A program made the translations under genes and the position numbers. From Symbiodinium natans (Eukaryota; Sar; Dinophyceae; Suessiales; Symbiodiniaceae): DNA of 64,000 nt. The notes beneath the pieces are model-generated. The model was not told the origin of the DNA. It ran no database searches and saw only the letters and a list, made by a program, of their open reading frames with translations. Each line of letters starts with the position of its first letter. The first letter of the stretch is position 1. The stretch lies in assembly GCA_905221605.1 (NCBI GenBank), contig CAJNDS010001224.1, positions 1,259,556-1,323,555 of the forward strand, in the 5' to 3' direction. Positions 48,001 to 62,200 of the stretch are shown one piece after another.

Positions 48001-51000
48001 TAGCTCTGTAACAGCTCCGCAACCCTAAACCCGAAACCCTAAACCCTAAACCCTAAACCCTAAACCCTGTTGATCCTCTGTCAGCTGCATGCGCTTGTAT
48101 CCTCACGCAGAGCTAGACCCAGAGAGCCCAAACCTCTCTGAGGGAGTGTACTGCTTAAGCTGCACCGGGATCCATAGGACCGGGGGTAGGCCCCTTCTTT
48201 CCTTTTTTAGGGTTGGGGTTCCCTTATAATCCCCGTAAAACCAAAAAGGGTACCCTTTTTATTCCTAAGTTCCTCTCGGGTCTAGATATTGCACATTCCT
48301 CAAGTCAGGGGTCTTGGGCTCCACTTGGATGTTCATGGGTAGTTGTAAGTTTGGTTATTCGTATGGGAGCTATACTTCTAACCTCATTTGGGTGCTTCTA
48401 ACCTTACTTCTACCTACCCACCATGAACCCTAAACTCTAAACTCTCCCTAAGCCCTAAACCCTAAACCCTAAACCCTCATCCCAGGATTGGGTGCCCAGT
48501 AATTGCTGGCTAAGAGACTCCAGGCGCCCATGACCAGCTCAGGTACGCCAGAGCTTGGACGGCGCCACCCCTGTCCCACATGCCTTGTGCAAGGGTTCAG
48601 GGTTTAGGGTTTAGGGTTCAGGGGGGTTTTGGGTGTAGGGTTTAGGGTTCAGGGGGGTTTTGGGTTCAGGGTTGCTGGGGTGAAGCAGTAGACGTGATTT
48701 CGCAGGTTTGTGACAAGTTGTATGCATTACTACGTTTGCTAAGCAAAAAGTTTGTCGAAGGCCTTTCCCAGCTGACTTCAGGAGTCGGGGTTCAAAGAAA
48801 AGGGTTGCTGGGGTTTAGGGTTGAGGGTTGGTTCCGCATATGGGGCTTGAGCAGGTAGATCCGTATCCGTCGCGAAAGGTACGTACCTAACACTGGGAAG
48901 GGGACTTTGATGTCGGAGCCCCCCATAGCAACACACGCCAGCCCCCTCAACCCTAACCCCAAAACCCTCAGGCGCCCGAAAGCACGACGACAAAAATGAA
49001 GCATGTCAATGCGGGTTTAGGGTTTAGGGTTTAGGGGTCCAGTTGCAAAAAGGGTTCAGGGTTTAGGGTTCAGGGTCCTGGGTTCAGGGTTTATGGTTTA
49101 CGGTGCCTTGGCTTCTTGAAGCTGCTGCCTTTACAACAAGTCACGCCCATCCGGGAGTGGTTGTATCAATATTGCTGTGAGTATGATTAGAGTTCATATG
49201 AAGACGGTATGAATATGAGTATTAGAGATAGAAGTAGCATGAACACGAATACCAACATAAACCATAGCCCCTTAGGATGTGTTCGTTCTTATGAACCTAA
49301 AAAACCAAGACCATATTAAGCATGATTTTTAATTAAGGTTCTAAGGGGAGTATAGTAAATGTAAACGCGAAAGCAAGGCCGCCTCGGGAAGAGTTTCCGA
49401 GGCGAATTCAGGGCTCAGTAGGGCTTCAGGAACGCTTGGAAGGGGGTGGTAGGCCGAGCAGGAATGGTGGGGGGTAGGGGGGGGGGGGGGGGGGGGGGGG
49501 GGGTCGGGGGTGGGTGGTAGGGGGTGGGGGAAGGCTTCCAGTTATCTCGTCCGTGGACACTCGGGGTACCCATTCGACGGTGTTTCGTATGCCCCCAAAC
49601 CCTGGATCCTCCCCGAGGTGCAGCTGGCACTGATTTGCACCAAAGTGGTGCTGAGCCACTTGTTCGCTGTGTTGGCTGAGGGCGTCGGGATAAGGATTTA
49701 GGGCACCCTGTCTGGAGTAAGGATTAGAGGATTTAGGGGGTTGTTTGGGAAATGCCCCATGTCAAATATTCGCCTAGTTGGGTTTCCTTGCGAAGTGCCG
49801 CAGAGGCTCTTTGTGCCACTTCTGCGCCACACCTCTTTGAGCGCAGTTCTAGCCAACGAGACGCGCCTTGCGCTCTTGAGCCTCCCTGTGCACGGAAGCA
49901 CGGAACCGCAAACCCTACATCCAAGAGGATATAGATAGAACGTGCCAGAAAGCCATGGCAACGAAGCAAACCTGCTAGACTTATGCTGCACCCGCCCGAG
50001 CCCCCAAACCCTGATGAGCCCTGAACCGTTGCGAACTTGGCACGGAGAGGTGTCCTTATTTGGCTATCCTACAACGTGCTGGTCCTGCACCGCATGAAGA
50101 TTCCGTACCAGAAACTGGGCCCCCTGGAATACCTGAATCAGCAGTTCTCGCTTCCTGGCCACAGAACGGTGCACCCGAAACCCTGGCCCTAAATCTCAAA
50201 AGGTGCCCTATCTTGCGCCGCAGGAGTATGGCATGTTCAAGGTTGGAGGGGAGCGAGGTGGTTGGGACGTCGTTCGGGCAACCTACTTTAAAGTAGCCCC
50301 CTTTTTGGGTCCTCTATTGCAAAACAGGATGGTTCATCAGAGTGAGTATGCGCGGCTGACAGTTGTTAGGATTTTGGGGTTAGGGTCATACAGGGGTCGT
50401 AATAGTTTCGACTAGTCTTCCCCTATGGTCCCTATAAAATATTCCCCTCCAAAAACCCTGTTTTAATTGTTAAGCCCCCATATTATTTGGGGGGTGAGGG
50501 GTGAAGGTGTCAACAAGTTCGACCACATCGGGGCCGTATGTGATGTAGAGGTCTTGCAGTATGATCGCCAGTAGTTTTCTAAACCCCCTAAACCCCCAAA
50601 CCCTAAACCCTAAACCCCAAACCCCAAACCCTAAATCCTAAACCTCACCACCCCCTAGGCTGGTGTTCATGGTGGCCTTCTTCATTATCATGAACATCCA
50701 CCCGCTGACCTTCCACAACTCTCTGGTCTTTCTGCCCTTGGCCTTCATCTTCATGCTGCCCCTGGGGCTGGCAGGGAAGAGCTCTTTTTTGGGGGGGGGG
50801 GGGGGGGGGAACCCTGAAGCCTAAACCGTAAACCCTTACCCCCCCCCCCGCCCAGATTGTTTAGGGTTTAGGGTTTAGGGCTCAGGGTTTTTCAGCCTCT
50901 GAGTCCAGGCCTTTTTTGTCGGGAGCTTTCGAAAGAGATGATCCTCGACCCAAACCCTAAACCCGAAACCGCGCCACGCATACAGAGGCTCCAATACCTT

Positions 51001-51449
51001 TTTATCAGGGAATATTCCTTAAACCATCCTGGTATGTTTTAAGGAACATTCCTTAATTAAGGGGTAGTGGAGTGTCTGGGTATCTTCCCAAAGGTTAGCC
51101 TCTGGTTCCCGCTGAACCTGACCGACGTTTTCAAACCTGTATCCCGCATCAGCATTAGAAGTATAGGCCCGGCAAAAAAGCAAAGCCACCAAGCCCCTTA
51201 AGCTTGGGATTCTCCCGAAACATCCGAACAGTCCTTAGTAGGGAATAGAAGAGGGTGTACAATGATCCCTATGAAGGGCTGCTAGTAGGAGGGGGAACAT
51301 CCCAACCCCTAAGCCCTAAACGGTCGAAGTGGGCGGGAGCACTTGCGGAGGATTTGGGATTCGAGCGAGCGAGAGAGAGAGAGAGAGACCTTTGACTCTT
51401 GACATGCTTCATTATGGTAACCCTAATGTTGGACCTGCTTTAATAAGTT

Positions 51450-51486
<37 letters not shown>

Positions 51487-54400
51487 AACAGTCGCGACCC
51501 TGAATAAAAAAAGACCCCAAACAGTCAGGGGGGGGGGGGGTCCGGAGCCCGGAGGCCTCCCTAAGCTACCCCCCGACCCTGGAAAGGTCGAGGCTTCAGG
51601 CTTCAAGTACCCTTCTTCTCGAGAAAGCTTATGCCTTCCTGAAAACCGAAGGACTGAGCCCCTGGCCCCGGGAGACTTGCATTATAGCGGGCCCCCAAAC
51701 AAAGGTATTAAAGTGTGTCCGGAGGCCTCCGTAAGGTACCCCCTTTCCGGATATGATTCGCCTATGGAATCATCTAGTTTTAAGTAAGGAATTTATAAAG
51801 AAAAGGCGCCCTGAAAAAAGAAGATTGTCGGAGATCCTGGACAGGTCGAGGCTTCAGGCTTCAAGTATCTCTCCTTCTCGAGAACCTTATGCCTTCCTCA
51901 AAAAAACAGTCACGGCCCGAAAACTTTTCATTATAGCGGACCTTCAAAACAAAGGGTCCAGATCCGGAATAGCCGAAAAACTTTTCATAATAGCGGCCCC
52001 CTAGAATATTGCGGGTGCAACATTAAACCCAAAACCCTAAGCCCTAAGCCCTAAACCCTAAACCCTAAACCCTAAACTTTGCTGGCTCGCCGTGGCGACT
52101 TGCACTTGGCAGTTGGCGCCCTAAACCCTAAGCCCTAAGAAGCCCTCACAAGTCCAAAAGGGCCCCAAGAAGCCCCAAAGGCCCCAAAACCCTAAGCTCT
52201 CAACCACAAAACCCCTAAACCCCCAAACCCTAAACCCTGCCCTAAACCCTAAACCCCTAAACTCCTAAACCCCCAAACCCTAAGCTCTCAACCCCTAAAC
52301 CCTTAAGCCCCCAAACCCCAAAACCCCTAAACCCCCAAACCCTAAGCTCTCAACCCCTAAACCCCTAAACCCTCAAACCCTAAGCTTCCAACCCCAAAAC
52401 CCCTAAGCCCCCAAACCCTAAGCTCTCAACCCCTAAACACCCAAACCCCCAAACCCTAAGCTCTCAACCCCTAAACCCCTAAGCCCCCAAACCCTAAGCT
52501 CTCAACCCCAAAACCCCTAAACCCTCAAACCCTAAACTCTCAAACCCCAAAATCCCTCAACCCCCAAACCCTAAACTCTCAACCCCTACTCTGTAAGCCC
52601 TCAAGCCCTGGCCAGGTTCAGGGACAACACGCCCCTGTACGTCTCGGGGGTGGGCAGGGCTCCCCGTCTGCACCCCCCGTGTCGGGGTGGGGGCTTAGGG
52701 TTTAGGGTTTGGGGTTTAGGGTTAGGGGTTTAGGGTTTAGGGTTTGGGGTTTGGGGTTTGGGGTTCAGGGTTTGGGGTTCAGGGTTTAGGGTCTAGGGTT
52801 GGGGAGATGTGCTGTGCCTTGAGAGCCGCAACTTCCATCCCCGGCCGACTGCCCAAGCCCAGATGCAAGAAGGGTTGGGGAGAGTCCTGGCCCCTAAACC
52901 CTAAACCCTAAACCCTGAACCCTAAACCCTAAACCATAAACCTTAAAAGGTCGTGGGTTGGCCCCCATGTCTGCTTCGCACGCGCGCGCGCGCGCCCCTG
53001 AAGTCCAGAGAGCGGGCTGAGGTCCCAGAAAACCCCATACCATGCCGGTCAGTTCAGAGGGATGTCAATGTCCGGGAAAGAGGAGTTATCCAGGAAGATG
53101 GGGTGTTGGTGGGTCTTCGACGCCAGGCGATACAAACCATCGCAAACCAAAACCCGAAACTAAACAGCAAAAAATTAGGTGCCCGAGTTGCGCAGCCTTG
53201 CTTTTGACACGCCGCACCTGGTTGCGCGCAGCCGGAGGCTCCCAATGCCCTTCAATGAGTGAAGCTATCCCCCGAATCACAGCAGGACCCCTGCACAGAT
53301 TCCAAGAACCTTCCTGAATCAAGGGATTCAAGGGCTATAGTGGTAGACCCTAAACCCTAAACCCTAAACCCCAAACCCCAAACCCTAAACCCTAAACCCT
53401 ATACCGGTCCCTGAGCCGTCACCCTTCAGCCGGCTGCGGAGAGCTGCAGCAACAAGAGCACCACGGCTTGCGTCGGAAGCCGATGAGTAGGGTCGGGGGT
53501 TTAGGGTTTGGGGTTTAGGGTTTAGGGTTTGGGGTTTGGGGTTTAGGTTTAGGTCTTTTGCTGGTGTCTGAAACCCCAAGCCCTAGTATAGGGGGGTCGG
53601 AAGAATCACAAATAGTACTCCCAGTGGGCCCCTTTTCAAGTATACTACAATAATCCTCAAAACCCCAACCCTTAACAGCCAAAAAGTTGCCTCAGGTTGT
53701 GTTTGTTTGCACTGCCATCCTCACCGCGATCCTCTCGTACTTGGGGGAGCGACCGGGCTGCCTGTTGGGTGTTGCCTGGGCTGGGCTGGGATTAGGGTTT
53801 AGGGTTTTGGGTTTTGGGTTTTGGGTTTTGGGTTGAGACTGTTTCCCCTTAGCTGGGCGGAAGAGGATCTTTTTAATCCCGGCGCCGGCTTCACAGGGTT
53901 TATCGACCAACTGTCAGACCCCAGTGAAGTACCCGTCTTCCCAAAGGGTTTAGGTTGGGATGTTCCCCCTTATACTAACAGTCCTTAATCGGGACTATAG
54001 TGCCCCCCAGAGAGCTAGCATAAGGGGGAACGTCCCAATTTTTTTTAGGGTTAGCAAGCGCGCAGTCTGCAACCAGGCACTTAGAGAGAGCCCTGGCGCA
54101 AAAGGGGTATTGAGTTGGGTTATGGGGAGTATTTTAAGGGTTTCTAGGGGATACCAAGCATGCCCTACATACAATCTTTAACGACACATGAGGCACACGG
54201 GCCCTTGCCTGATCTTGTTCCGACTTCAAGCTGCGTCTCTGGCTAAAAAAACGAGGTTCCTAAGCGGAGCCCTTCACAGAAGTATGAGAGCTCTAAACTC
54301 AATCCCGAAAACCACATCTTGGAAAATGACATGGTATCGAGGTAAAGTATGTTTTAATGATGTCAATGTTGTAAGAAAACGAACTAATGTATGGGTGGTT

Positions 54401-56206
54401 GTCAAAATTATGGTCCCTTCTTGGATCCCCATTAGAATACGGCACCTCGTATTTAGGGTACCCCAACAGGGATCATAATTTTGACAGCCGACCAAGTATA
54501 TATATGTATATAATTATAATTATATATATATATATATACATATATACATGTATATATATATACGTATATATATATATATATATGTATACATATATGTATA
54601 TATATATATGTATATATATATATGTATATATATATATGTATATATATATATGTATGTCAATGCACATAAACGCCTGGAAGTCCCGGGCTTCACTGCCCAG
54701 GCAGTCGAGCCGAGCCCTCTTCAAGTCCAAGAAGAAGGCCGCGACAAGCCACTTCCTATGGTTGGGTTTAGGGTTTAGGGTTTAGGGTTTAGGGTTTGGG
54801 GTTTAGGGTTTAGGGTTTAGGGTTTAGGGTTTAGGGTTTAGGGTTTAGGGTTTAGTCCCGCCCCCCCTCCCCCTCCCTTTCCTGCGATGTGCATGAGAGA
54901 GCCCGCAAAATATTCTTCGCGTAGAAGGGTAGTACTGGGATCATTTTCTTTGATTTTTTCTCTTGGGTTCTTGAGAACCCCCCCCCAAAAAAATACACGA
55001 ATATTCTTCCTTATAAGGGTAATGCAGGGATGGTTATTTTTTTTGTGGAGGGGGTGGTCTTACGAAAATAGTAGTTGGGGGGTTCAAAAAAAACAAAAAA
55101 AAGTAGTTTCGGGCTTGCGCTTGATCTTGGCAGCCTGGTGGCGCCTTTGGCTTTGTTTTTGGAGTCCTAGGTTCCGCAATTAGAGTAACCAACCCTTAGG
55201 GGTTTAGGGTTTAGGGTTTAGGGTCCTTATGAAGCATTGCACATGAGGTCTTTGAGAGCCAAGCTTTATTAACGTTGGGTCTACAAGCATACTCCCCGAA
55301 GAGCCATTCAAACAAGGCATGAAACAGAACTTGAACTATAGTAAACTCAGAGTCCCTGGTAGCTCGCTTGCGAATGCAGATAGGCTAGGGATAGCAAGCT
55401 GCTTCAAGCGATACAACGTTTAGGTTTAGGCAAGCATCGAATATGGAGGCCGATCGATTGGAGTCTTGGTGGCCTTTATCACTTATATCAAGATCATAAA
55501 GGGATGAAGAAGCAGCCCCGAAGTTTCAAAGCCGTGAGAAACAGAAAGACAACCAATGCCTGTTAGTTGCGAACACTGCAGGATGAGCTTTCCATACTAA
55601 GTAAGGAGTTTGGACTGCAGCTAGGCTATGAGATTTGAAGCAGCCGAAGGAAGTGCGGCATTACGGAATTTCCTGAAAATATCTGTGGACCCCCACATGG
55701 ACCACACATGAATGCTGGGATTTCTACTACGAAATTGGTTAGGGTTTCGGGTTTAGGGTTTAGGGTTTAGGGTTCGAGTCTCGGAAGGGATCAAGACCAT
55801 AAGGCCCCGTAGATGCAGTGGTTTCGCACGGCAGCGCAAACGCGGCCTGCTCCAAAACTGCAGTGCAGGTCAAAGAGAGCACGCGCCGCATCGAGGGCAT
55901 CCTCCAAACGCTGATGCCCGCGGAGGTGCTGGAGACGCCACGAAGACTCAATTAGTTTTTTATTTTATTGTTATTTTTTTAATGGCCTTGGGTTTAGGCC
56001 CAGGCTTAAACGGTTACAGGCTTTGGCGGGGTCTGTAGGGAGGCGCCTTACTCCGAAATTAGGGAGCAGCTCCAAACAATATAAGGTAAATATATATATA
56101 TATATATATATTTATTTATTTATATAGGCATACAGATGTACTTAGATGTGTGTATAAATGCAAACAAATATGAATCATCATATGTATATATATATATATC
56201 CACATG

Positions 56207-56237
<31 letters not shown>

Positions 56238-59200
56238 TTATTTTTTTATAAATTATACATATGGGGTTTGGGTTTGTCGGTTAGGGTTCCTCATTTGAGG
56301 GATGGTTTAGGGTTGAGGGTTGAGGGTTTAGTGCTAGAGGGTCTAAGCTCCCACTCCTTTTTGTTTCAAGCCTTTTGTGAGTGTACGGTCATCATGACTA
56401 TCACGATTACACTGATTTGGGCACTATTTCTACCACTTCTCTATACATTTACTCGGATTTCTACGATTACTACTTTGGGTCGTCAACGTACGAAAAACTC
56501 ATAGTATTGCAAGTCTCGGGGCTCTGTCCCCTGCACTGTTGCAACCAACACCTGCCACATCAAAACCCCTAAACCCTAAACCCCTAACCCCTAAAACCCT
56601 AAGACTCAAAACTCTAAACCCCTAAAACCTAAAACCCGAACACCCTAAAACCCTAAAACCCCAAAACCCGAAGCCCTGAAACCCGAAACATGAAGATACG
56701 CTCTTCGAGTGCGATATGAAAGGGTGTGGTGGAGCAGCTGGACAGTTAACCTCCCCACGCATTCTCACACATGCCCTTTCGATAGCCGACACCCAGAATC
56801 TCTCCAGGGAGAGGGAGATAGATCTTGCAACATGGGGGGTTTCCGAACATAGGGGACCTGTTTTGGGGGTTCCAATAAGGCTTGTACTTTTGGGGGGATT
56901 TTGTAACAGTATAGGGGCTTCCCTAGTTGTGGGAGGTTGGCCATATATACATTATGGACGTTGTCTTTTGTACGCTTCCAGCTTATGCATGTTGACCGCG
57001 GATAGGTCATTATCGAAGCGCTCGTCTTGTACGCGTCCCGAAGACTCACATTGAGGCTGTGACGTATTCGATACTGCCAATTACCAACCGCAATACCATA
57101 ACCCTAAACCGTAAACCCCAGACCACAGAGCCACAGAATCCGTGCCGCCTGCTTGTGCAAGTGCAGGCGTCCTGTCAAGAATGAAGTTAGCATGCGGAGC
57201 CGAGCGAGAAACCCTAAACCGGAAAGCCGTGTCTCCTGCACGGCAGCCTCATTTGCGCAGGTGTGGCAGATATGTGAAAGTACCGATCAGTCATGATGCA
57301 GTAGTGTGTCCGTGATAGAACCTATCATAAGTGTTTGTGCTTCATATGACACAGCCCATAAAAGCGAATAACCACGGGGTTGGTACCCCTTCTCCTGCAA
57401 CTCTTGCTCAGGCGGGGTCAAGCCAAGCACAACTTTCATACACGCTGCTAGCTAGCAGACAATGGCTGGTCGGAATCCCAACTTAGCCGAGCTGGATGAT
57501 CTCGTGAGGGTGATGTGTGGGGACGATGGGCAACCAACAGGTGAAGAAGTTGTATGTGACCTTGATGTTGACAAGCTGCATAATGGTAAACCTGTGTGGC
57601 GCTTGAGCTTGTGGCATAGCTACTGCTGGGTTGGCAGCCGCAATGATGGCTTCTGGGCCCTCGCGAACCTACACAGCACCACCGACGACGGGGAAGCGAC
57701 TTGCATCGTGTTTGACATGCCTGAAGAAGCGGGTGGAAGTGATGACACATACCCACCACTTGGACCATGGATCCGAGGACGTCCATGGGATCGGTCTCGC
57801 ACGTTTCCACACGGTGTTGCCCAGTACATCTTGGAGCGCCGCCCACGGTCATGATGATTGGTGGCGTTGCTACCTGTGCAACAGATGCAACTGTAGAGCG
57901 ATGCCGAAAAGTAGGCAGCGCCGCTCGTCGACATGTTCGTGCACTGCAGTGATTCTGGGCTTTCATCGTTCCCAGACGACACTCCTCCACCTCCACATCC
58001 TAAACCTACAGGAGGGAAGACTGGACGAGACAGAAACCCAAACCCAAACCCTATTATAAACTCTATGTTTTTTCCGGAATGAGTCCCCCCCTACACCCTA
58101 AACCCAAAACCATAATTCCTAAACCTGCAATGTGGCCTGAGTGTCAGCTAGGCGGTCGGGTGTTTGCGCAGCCGCCAAAACACTGAGGCTCCACAAGCTC
58201 GGCCCAGGCGCAGGGGCCGGGGTTTGGGTGGCTTTAGGGTTTAGGGTTTCATGGTTTTGGGTTTAGGGTTGAGGGTTGAGGGTTTGGGTTTAGGGGTCTT
58301 CTGGCTCTCTATTCGGTATAGGAAGGGTAAGTATTGCAAGTTATGCTACGCCTGTTATGCATACCATGCGCATGTTGAGTATCTTGATAGGAGAACGTGC
58401 TTCAGCATGATCATGAGGGCATCGTTGTTATGACAACGTTGAGCAGTGATGATACTCCTACTCCTGCAAAAGGACTCTGCCCCTCAACCCTAAACCCTAA
58501 ACCCTCAAAAGCAACCCTAAACCCTAAACCCTAAAATCCTAAATCCCAGCCCAAACAACCAAGGCATAACGTCAAGCTCGAAGGCCTAACGTCACGTTCA
58601 GGGCTGCGGTCGTGGGACCCGACGCACGAATGCCAAGTCAGAAGTGAACGGATTTAGGGTTTAGGGTTTAGGGTTTGCCACCCTGAACACTTCTTGTCAT
58701 TGCCTTTTTTGGCCCGGTTATCGACTCAATATTGGACAAAGAAGAACCGCAGACCCCAAACCCTAAGCCCTAAACCCTAGAACCTAAACCCTAAACCCTA
58801 AACCCTGAACCGTACTAACTTAGGGTCGACTAAAAGGCTCAATTGTGTAGGTATATACGGGATGTAGGGTTGTAAGCCTGGCAACTATACGTTTAGCCCT
58901 GCTTAAGGTGCTTACAACCTGTTACTACCCACCTTAAAGCCTAAACCCTAACCCTACTTATAACTTATAACTACCTGTGAACCTCAAAGAGGGGCGTGCT
59001 TACAAGCTCCTTTTGACTTAACCCAACTTACTAGCCCGACCTACTACGTCAAAAGACCTGCCAAGTAGGGTTACAGTAAACTCCAGAAAGTTGGAACATG
59101 GGTTTTTTTTGGACGATTAGAGCTGGGATTCCCTTTAGTATGCCTTTTGGGGTATGGGGACAAGTATGTTCCAACCTTTGGGAGTTTGCTGTACTACGAA

Positions 59201-62200
59201 GCCTATAGACGCAGTGTTCTGGCATCCCGGGGCTTCCGGGACCTGGTGGAGTGCGGTGGTTTGGGGTGGTTTGGGGTTGGTTGTTGGCTTTGTTGGTTTA
59301 GGGTTTAGGGTTTAGGATTTGGGGGTTAGGGTTTAGGGTGAGTCAGGGTTTAGGGTTCAGGGTTGAGGGTTTAGATCCAAGCCTGGCAAGGCCACACGCC
59401 TTCCCACCACTACAATCAGGCCGGATCTCTTTCACAGGTCCACAGTAGTGCCTATGCGCATCTCCCAAAATGAGGCTCGCCCCCCCCCCCCCCCCCCCTT
59501 ATACACACCAGCATCATGTTTATCGCACTCTCCCTCCCAAGGCCCCCCTTTCCCCCCCCCCCCCCCCCCCCCCCTAAAAAAACCAAAAACAAAAATAACA
59601 AAACCAGAGGCTAAACATAACAAGGGGCTTCGTGCCATTTTGCCTTCTTCGGATGCGGGTCCTGGAGATGTATTACGGATTTATGGGCGGTCGGTCTTGT
59701 GGGGGTATGTCAACCTTGTGATGCTAACCTCGTGCAATGGTTTAGGGGCTTAGGGTTTGGGGTCCCAAAGACTCCAGGTCCCATACCCCAATGACGGAAC
59801 ATCCCCTGCATCATATGAGGATGCCTACCATGATTTCAGGTATGCTCCTTAATGAAGTGGTCTGGGAGTCTGGGTGTGAACGTCAGGAGTTGGGAGGTCG
59901 TGTTGTTGCATTGTACGTAGACACATATACAGTATATTATCTGTACACATCAAGCAGCAATAAGAATGAGTAAGTACAAGAAACAGTTGCAAATTACAAA
60001 CTTTGTTATTCATGAACCACAAGTGCCCATGGATCTTAGAACATTCGTTCCAATCTAACTATTGTTGGAGTATATGCTCAAGTGGTTTAGGGCTTTCTGT
60101 TCAGAGTCTCCAGTTCTGAGTCTCCAGTTCAGAGTCTCCAGTGTCTGAGAACTTTCCCAGAGAGCCGAACATCCCTCATTAAGGAACACTTTCTGCTGGA
60201 TTCCTGAATGAAGGGTTCGACAGAATAGGGTTGGTGGTGTAGAAGAATTCGGGCTCAGGTTTTAGGGTTCGAGGTTAGGGTTTAGGGTTTAGGGTCTATA
60301 AGGCTCGCACGCAAGTCCCTAAGAGCCCCCGATGGTATCACAGGCGAAGCTGCGTGCCAAAAACCACTCCGCCAAGACTAAAACCCTGACTCCGAAACAA
60401 GATCCCCAGCCCAAGCCCAAGCCCAAAACCCCTTATTTAAGGAATATGTCTTAAACCATATGGGGATCCTTTTATGATCAAGGGTGTATTCCTTAAATAA
60501 AGGGTATTGGGCTCTGTCGGTCCCCGAGTCTGCAGGTCGAGCCTGCGGAACCTCCCATAGGAGCCAGCAGTCTTCTGCTGCGCACAGGCGACCATCACCC
60601 AGTCTGACCTGTGCGGCTTTACCCAACTCTCGTCGACCAAGATGCCTGGCCACATTGGACCTGGGTCAAGGGGTGAGGATTTAGGGTTCAGGGTTTAGGG
60701 TTTAGGGTTTAGGGTTTAGGGGAACATTCGGGCCCCTGAGCCTGGTGTAGGTGCAAGCGCCGCACCAAGGTGCGACTCATTCTTCGAACCTGTAGTTGTT
60801 TGTATATATCATTTTTGTGGGTATGTAAGACCAACGCGAATATCCAGACATGTTCTTCTTATTATTATTGCACCCGCGTGTTATGGTTCAAAGGGAGTGT
60901 AGGAACTCCGTGTCCACAGATCTGTGTAAAATCGTTAGGTGCGCCTCTTGTGCTCGGGCCCAGGCGTAGTTCAGGGTTTAGGGGTATTGGGGTTTCGGGT
61001 TTAGGGTTTTGGGTTTAGGGTTATTAGGGTTTGGGGTTATTTGGGTTTAGGGTTCTTCAAGGGACCCCAATGTCTAGGACCCAGATAGGCTCTTATTCCA
61101 CTTTTTAAGGGGGTTTAGGTTCCCTTATACAAGCCCCTTTAAACAAAGAAAGGGTACGCGCTCGCTTTAATTGCTCTTGGGTCCATTGTCAACTATGAAA
61201 CTCGGTGCACCAGAAAGCTACGATTGGGGGGTCAAGGCTTTTGCGTACACGAACTGGACATGGTTTCTTTGGAAAGTATGATTGTTCGGGGGCTCGGAGG
61301 GTTCAAAAGGGTTTTGGTTGGGATGTTCCCCCTTATACTATCAGTCCTTAAAATGGGGATTGCAGTGCCCCCTACTAGAACCCTCAACCCTAAACCCTAG
61401 GCAAAAAACCCTCAATTAAGGACTGTTAGTATAAGGGGGAACATCCCAAGGTTTTGGGTCCAAGGTCTTGGGGTTGCTCTGCAGATATGTACGACATGGT
61501 GGTCCCAGCTGATGCTCTGAGTCTGGGGATTCGGGTTTAGGGCTTAGGGCTTAGGGTTTAGGGTCTAGGGTCTAGGGTTTGGGGGTCAGAGGCTTCAAAG
61601 GCTTCAAAGGCTTCAAAAAGTCCAGGAAATCATCTCCGAGCCCCACCAAGGACACCCCACGAGGTCGTGGGCTTCATGGGTGACCTCTTCGGCAGGCTGC
61701 ACGTCTCTGCTTCCAGAGAGCCCGTTAAAAGCCCCAGAATTCAGGAACAGACCTTAAACCATGTGGGGATCCTTAAACCACATGGGGTCCTTAGTATGAT
61801 TGAAGGGCATCTTCCCTAGAAAATCAGGGTTTTTAAGGGGCCCCTCTGGGAATGCCGCGCCCGCGTCCTCCGGAGTTCAGGTTCGACGCTCTCGCGAGCG
61901 AGTTTGGCATCTACAAGGTGGAAACGGCGGCTTGGCTTAGGCCCTAACCCTCAACCGCAAAAAGACCCTGAAGCCAGAACCCTTACTAACGTCTCTGAAC
62001 TCAAGTCTGAGTAACACATAGTTACACAGGGGTTGTATTTCCCAGAGAGCCACACACCCCTGAATGCTGAATTATAAATATGGATCCTTGGTGTCATCGA
62101 AGGTCCTCAATCTGAATTTAGGGGGTTTAAGGGCTCTCTGGGTATTTTCTGTAACTAGGACGTGTTGGTCTGTCCTGGCTGATAGAGGGTGGAAAGATGT

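Larger units (their letters stand above)
46961..49617. other. 2.7-kb intron: arrays and foldback elements
   Basis: TTTAGGG at 47267-47361 running straight into a family A element (47372-47495), C-run plus A-run (47661-47705), CCCTAAA at 48018-48067, family B and A pieces (48118-48427), TTTAGGG and TTCAGGG variants (48594-48670, 49015-49085), AT-rich unique sequence (49180-49370), and a long G run (49478-49503). Confidence 0.5.

Noticed and set aside
49415-49659. Pro-rich minus-strand frames
   Set aside because: They are driven by the G run at 49478-49503; the exon-like part at 49618 is on the + strand.
51329-51787. 152-codon + frame with a Pro run
   Set aside because: It runs through a 34-C run and a direct repeat; composition is not protein-like outside these.
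54387-54785. Tyr/Ile/Met-rich frames on both strands
   Set aside because: Produced by the TA/TATG microsatellite.
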